Source: CAIMWS01 sp964409245
Lineage (GTDB): Bacteria > Verrucomicrobiota > Verrucomicrobiia > Limisphaerales > UBA1319
Length of the DNA: 64,000 nt
Assembly: GCA_964409245.1 (NCBI GenBank)
Contig: CAYPCQ010000017.1
Location: forward strand, 1 to 64,000
Reading direction: 5' to 3'
Below are positions 63,006 through 64,000 of this stretch, piece by piece; position 1 is the stretch's first letter, and each line of letters begins with the position of its first letter. The position numbers and the translations under genes are program-made. The notes beneath the pieces are model-generated. The model saw only the letters and a list, made by a program, of their open reading frames with translations, was not told the origin of the DNA and made no database searches.

Positions 63006-63635
63006 TCAAAAAGCCGCCACCGCACGAATCGGTGATCCGTCCAGACCTTGGAAGGGCAGGGGAAAGCCTATGAAAGTGAACTCGTCCGGAACGAGATCCA
63101 GGTTCGCCAGGCCTTCCACCAGGACCGTTTCAGCCTCCCGGGCCAGGAAGATTTGGTGGATTGCCTGCCAATCGGGTCCGGGTGAAGGCATATCCATGCC
63201 TAATAAACGTATTTTCCGGGAGACCAGGTAGCGGCAGGCGGCCAGGGACAGGCTGGGGGCACTGGTGAAATAGCCCGGCTGTCCTTGGGCCTTGTCCCAA
63301 CCGGTGGCCAGAATGATTTTGGCTTCGGATTGGAGTTCGGATTCAAATGGGGACAGGTCTTCAAAACGGATTGTCCCGCCCGCCTTCCTTGGTAGCCGCA
63401 GAACGCGCGCGGGACCGTAAAACCAGCCCAAGGGCATTTGATCGATGGTTCGGCCATCAGAAAATATATGATGCATCGCATCCAGGTGTGTTCCCTGGTG
63501 GGAACCGATGCAGATCCGGCTTACGTTACAACCGGTGGCGGCGATGGAACTGTGCTCCGTGACGATTAGTTCAGGGTCACCTGGATAGGCGGGTTGCCCT
63601 TGAGCCAGTGGATGCGATAAATCGATTAATGGCAT
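63006..63635 (-). CDS. Cyclase-family hydrolase (kynurenine formamidase-like)
   Basis: 209 residues from the ATG at 63633-63635; an upstream frame start at 63692 is less likely. GSHQGTHLDAMHHIF is the HxGTHxD metal-binding motif of the cyclase (Pfam PF04199) family, and LIDLSHPLAQGQPAYPGDP is its usual N-terminus. Characterised members include kynurenine formamidase and isatin hydrolase, so an amide or lactam hydrolase is likely. The 275-base gap 63636-63910 upstream holds no other gene I can support. Confidence 0.9.
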   Translation of the reverse strand: MPLIDLSHPLAQGQPAYPGDPELIVTEHSSIAATGCNVSRICIGSHQGTHLDAMHHIFSDGRTIDQMPLGWFYGPARVLRLPRKAGGTIRFEDLSPFESELQSEAKIILATGWDKAQGQPGYFTSAPSLSLAACRYLVSRKIRLLGMDMPSPGPDWQAIHQIFLAREAETVLVEGLANLDLVPDEFTFIGFPLPFQGLDGSPIRAVAAF

Positions 63636-63910
63636 GGGGTAGTAATAGTTTTTATCGGCTGGGCCGTCAAACAGAGAGCCCACGACAACCAAAGAACCGT
63701 GTGAATCCTGAAGGAACCGCGGTTTGAGCAGCTTCGGTTAAAACAGTGGTTCCTCCAGGCTGCTGGATCGGGTTGTGACCGGATTATGACCATCATTGCA
63801 TTGATTGGATGGTTTTGTGAAGATCCTCGCCGGCATATGTAACCGGACGCCGGGGAGGCGTGTCGTAATCGGCAGGCACGCTCCGGCGGGTGAATGGTAA
63901 ATTTGTTATT

Positions 63911-64000
63911 ATGGGTCAAAAAGACATTTTATTGGAGTCCTTGTATATGCAGTTCAGCAAAGCGGAACTGCCTTGGTTCATTTCCAACCTGATTCTGGCG
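63911..64000 (+). CDS. Start of an unidentified protein (partial, runs off window end)
   Basis: Thirty codons from the ATG at 63911 stay open to the last base. The N-terminus begins MGQKDILLESLYMQFSK, with a hydrophobic stretch starting at the end (LPWFISNLILA). Too short to classify. A TA-rich stretch (TTGTTATTATG) directly precedes the start. Confidence 0.45.
   Translation, partial: MGQKDILLESLYMQFSKAELPWFISNLILA

Overview
The window looks like a chromosomal segment of a Verrucomicrobiota-type bacterium (GC-rich; Limisphaerales/Pedosphaera-like is my best guess). This rests on the mix of genes: a DUF1559-like pseudopilin-headed protein, a pgk-tpiA-secG operon, two GH127 glycosidases, a GH71/99-like glycosidase, a DUF5107-TPR protein, and several conserved proteins of no known function. 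No rRNA, tRNA, CRISPR array or intact insertion sequence was found.

Region 1-12297 (minus strand) is one tightly packed operon that I read as an anti-phage or anti-plasmid defence system. In transcription order it encodes a SNF2-type helicase with a C-terminal DUF3883 nuclease-like domain, a STAS-like DUF4325 protein, an AAA ATPase, a DUF3226 TOPRIM protein, a PD-(D/E)xK-like protein interrupted by an in-frame amber codon, a DUF1156 DNA methyltransferase, an OLD-type ATPase-TOPRIM nuclease, and a DUF499 ATPase with a Swt1-type HEPN domain that runs off the window. Most junctions are 4-base ATGA overlaps or gaps of 1 to 11 bases. The first gene has its Shine-Dalgarno sequence partly inside a small hairpin. 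Just upstream lies a 108-bp MITE-like element with 10-bp inverted repeats and an exact 10-bp flanking direct repeat. It ends at the stop codon of the neighbouring ceramidase-like gene.

Region 12571-24432 is an envelope and surface-polymer zone: ceramidase-like hydrolase, OafA-type acyltransferase with SGNH domain, GHMP sugar kinase, a coupled PlsC / GNAT acyltransferase / serine hydrolase operon, Gfo/Idh/MocA oxidoreductase, methyltransferase, and an O-antigen ligase/polymerase-like membrane protein. An exact 100-bp tandem duplication lies between the kinase and plsC. Region 24474-36589 holds the DUF5107-TPR protein, the glycolytic pgk-tpiA-secG operon with a strong terminator, an incomplete oligopeptide ABC importer (binding protein and one permease only), and an ABC-2 exporter (ATPase and two permeases).

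Region 36621-46342 carries carbohydrate-active enzymes, a SAM hydroxide adenosyltransferase, a pseudopilin-like protein, the ribosome-assembly GTPase Der, and a conserved hypothetical. Region 45740-48848 is a minimal [NiFe]-hydrogenase operon (Tat-exported small subunit, large subunit, maturation protease). It is divergent from an MFS transporter / Ppx-GppA pair, and the intergenic region has two matching palindromes. The remainder holds a DUF3568-like lipoprotein, KamA-type radical SAM aminomutase, endonuclease III, a second GH127 protein, a PDZ protein, a GNAT-like protein, an M55 peptidase, a Tat-exported metallophosphoesterase, a cyclase-family hydrolase, and the start of one more gene.
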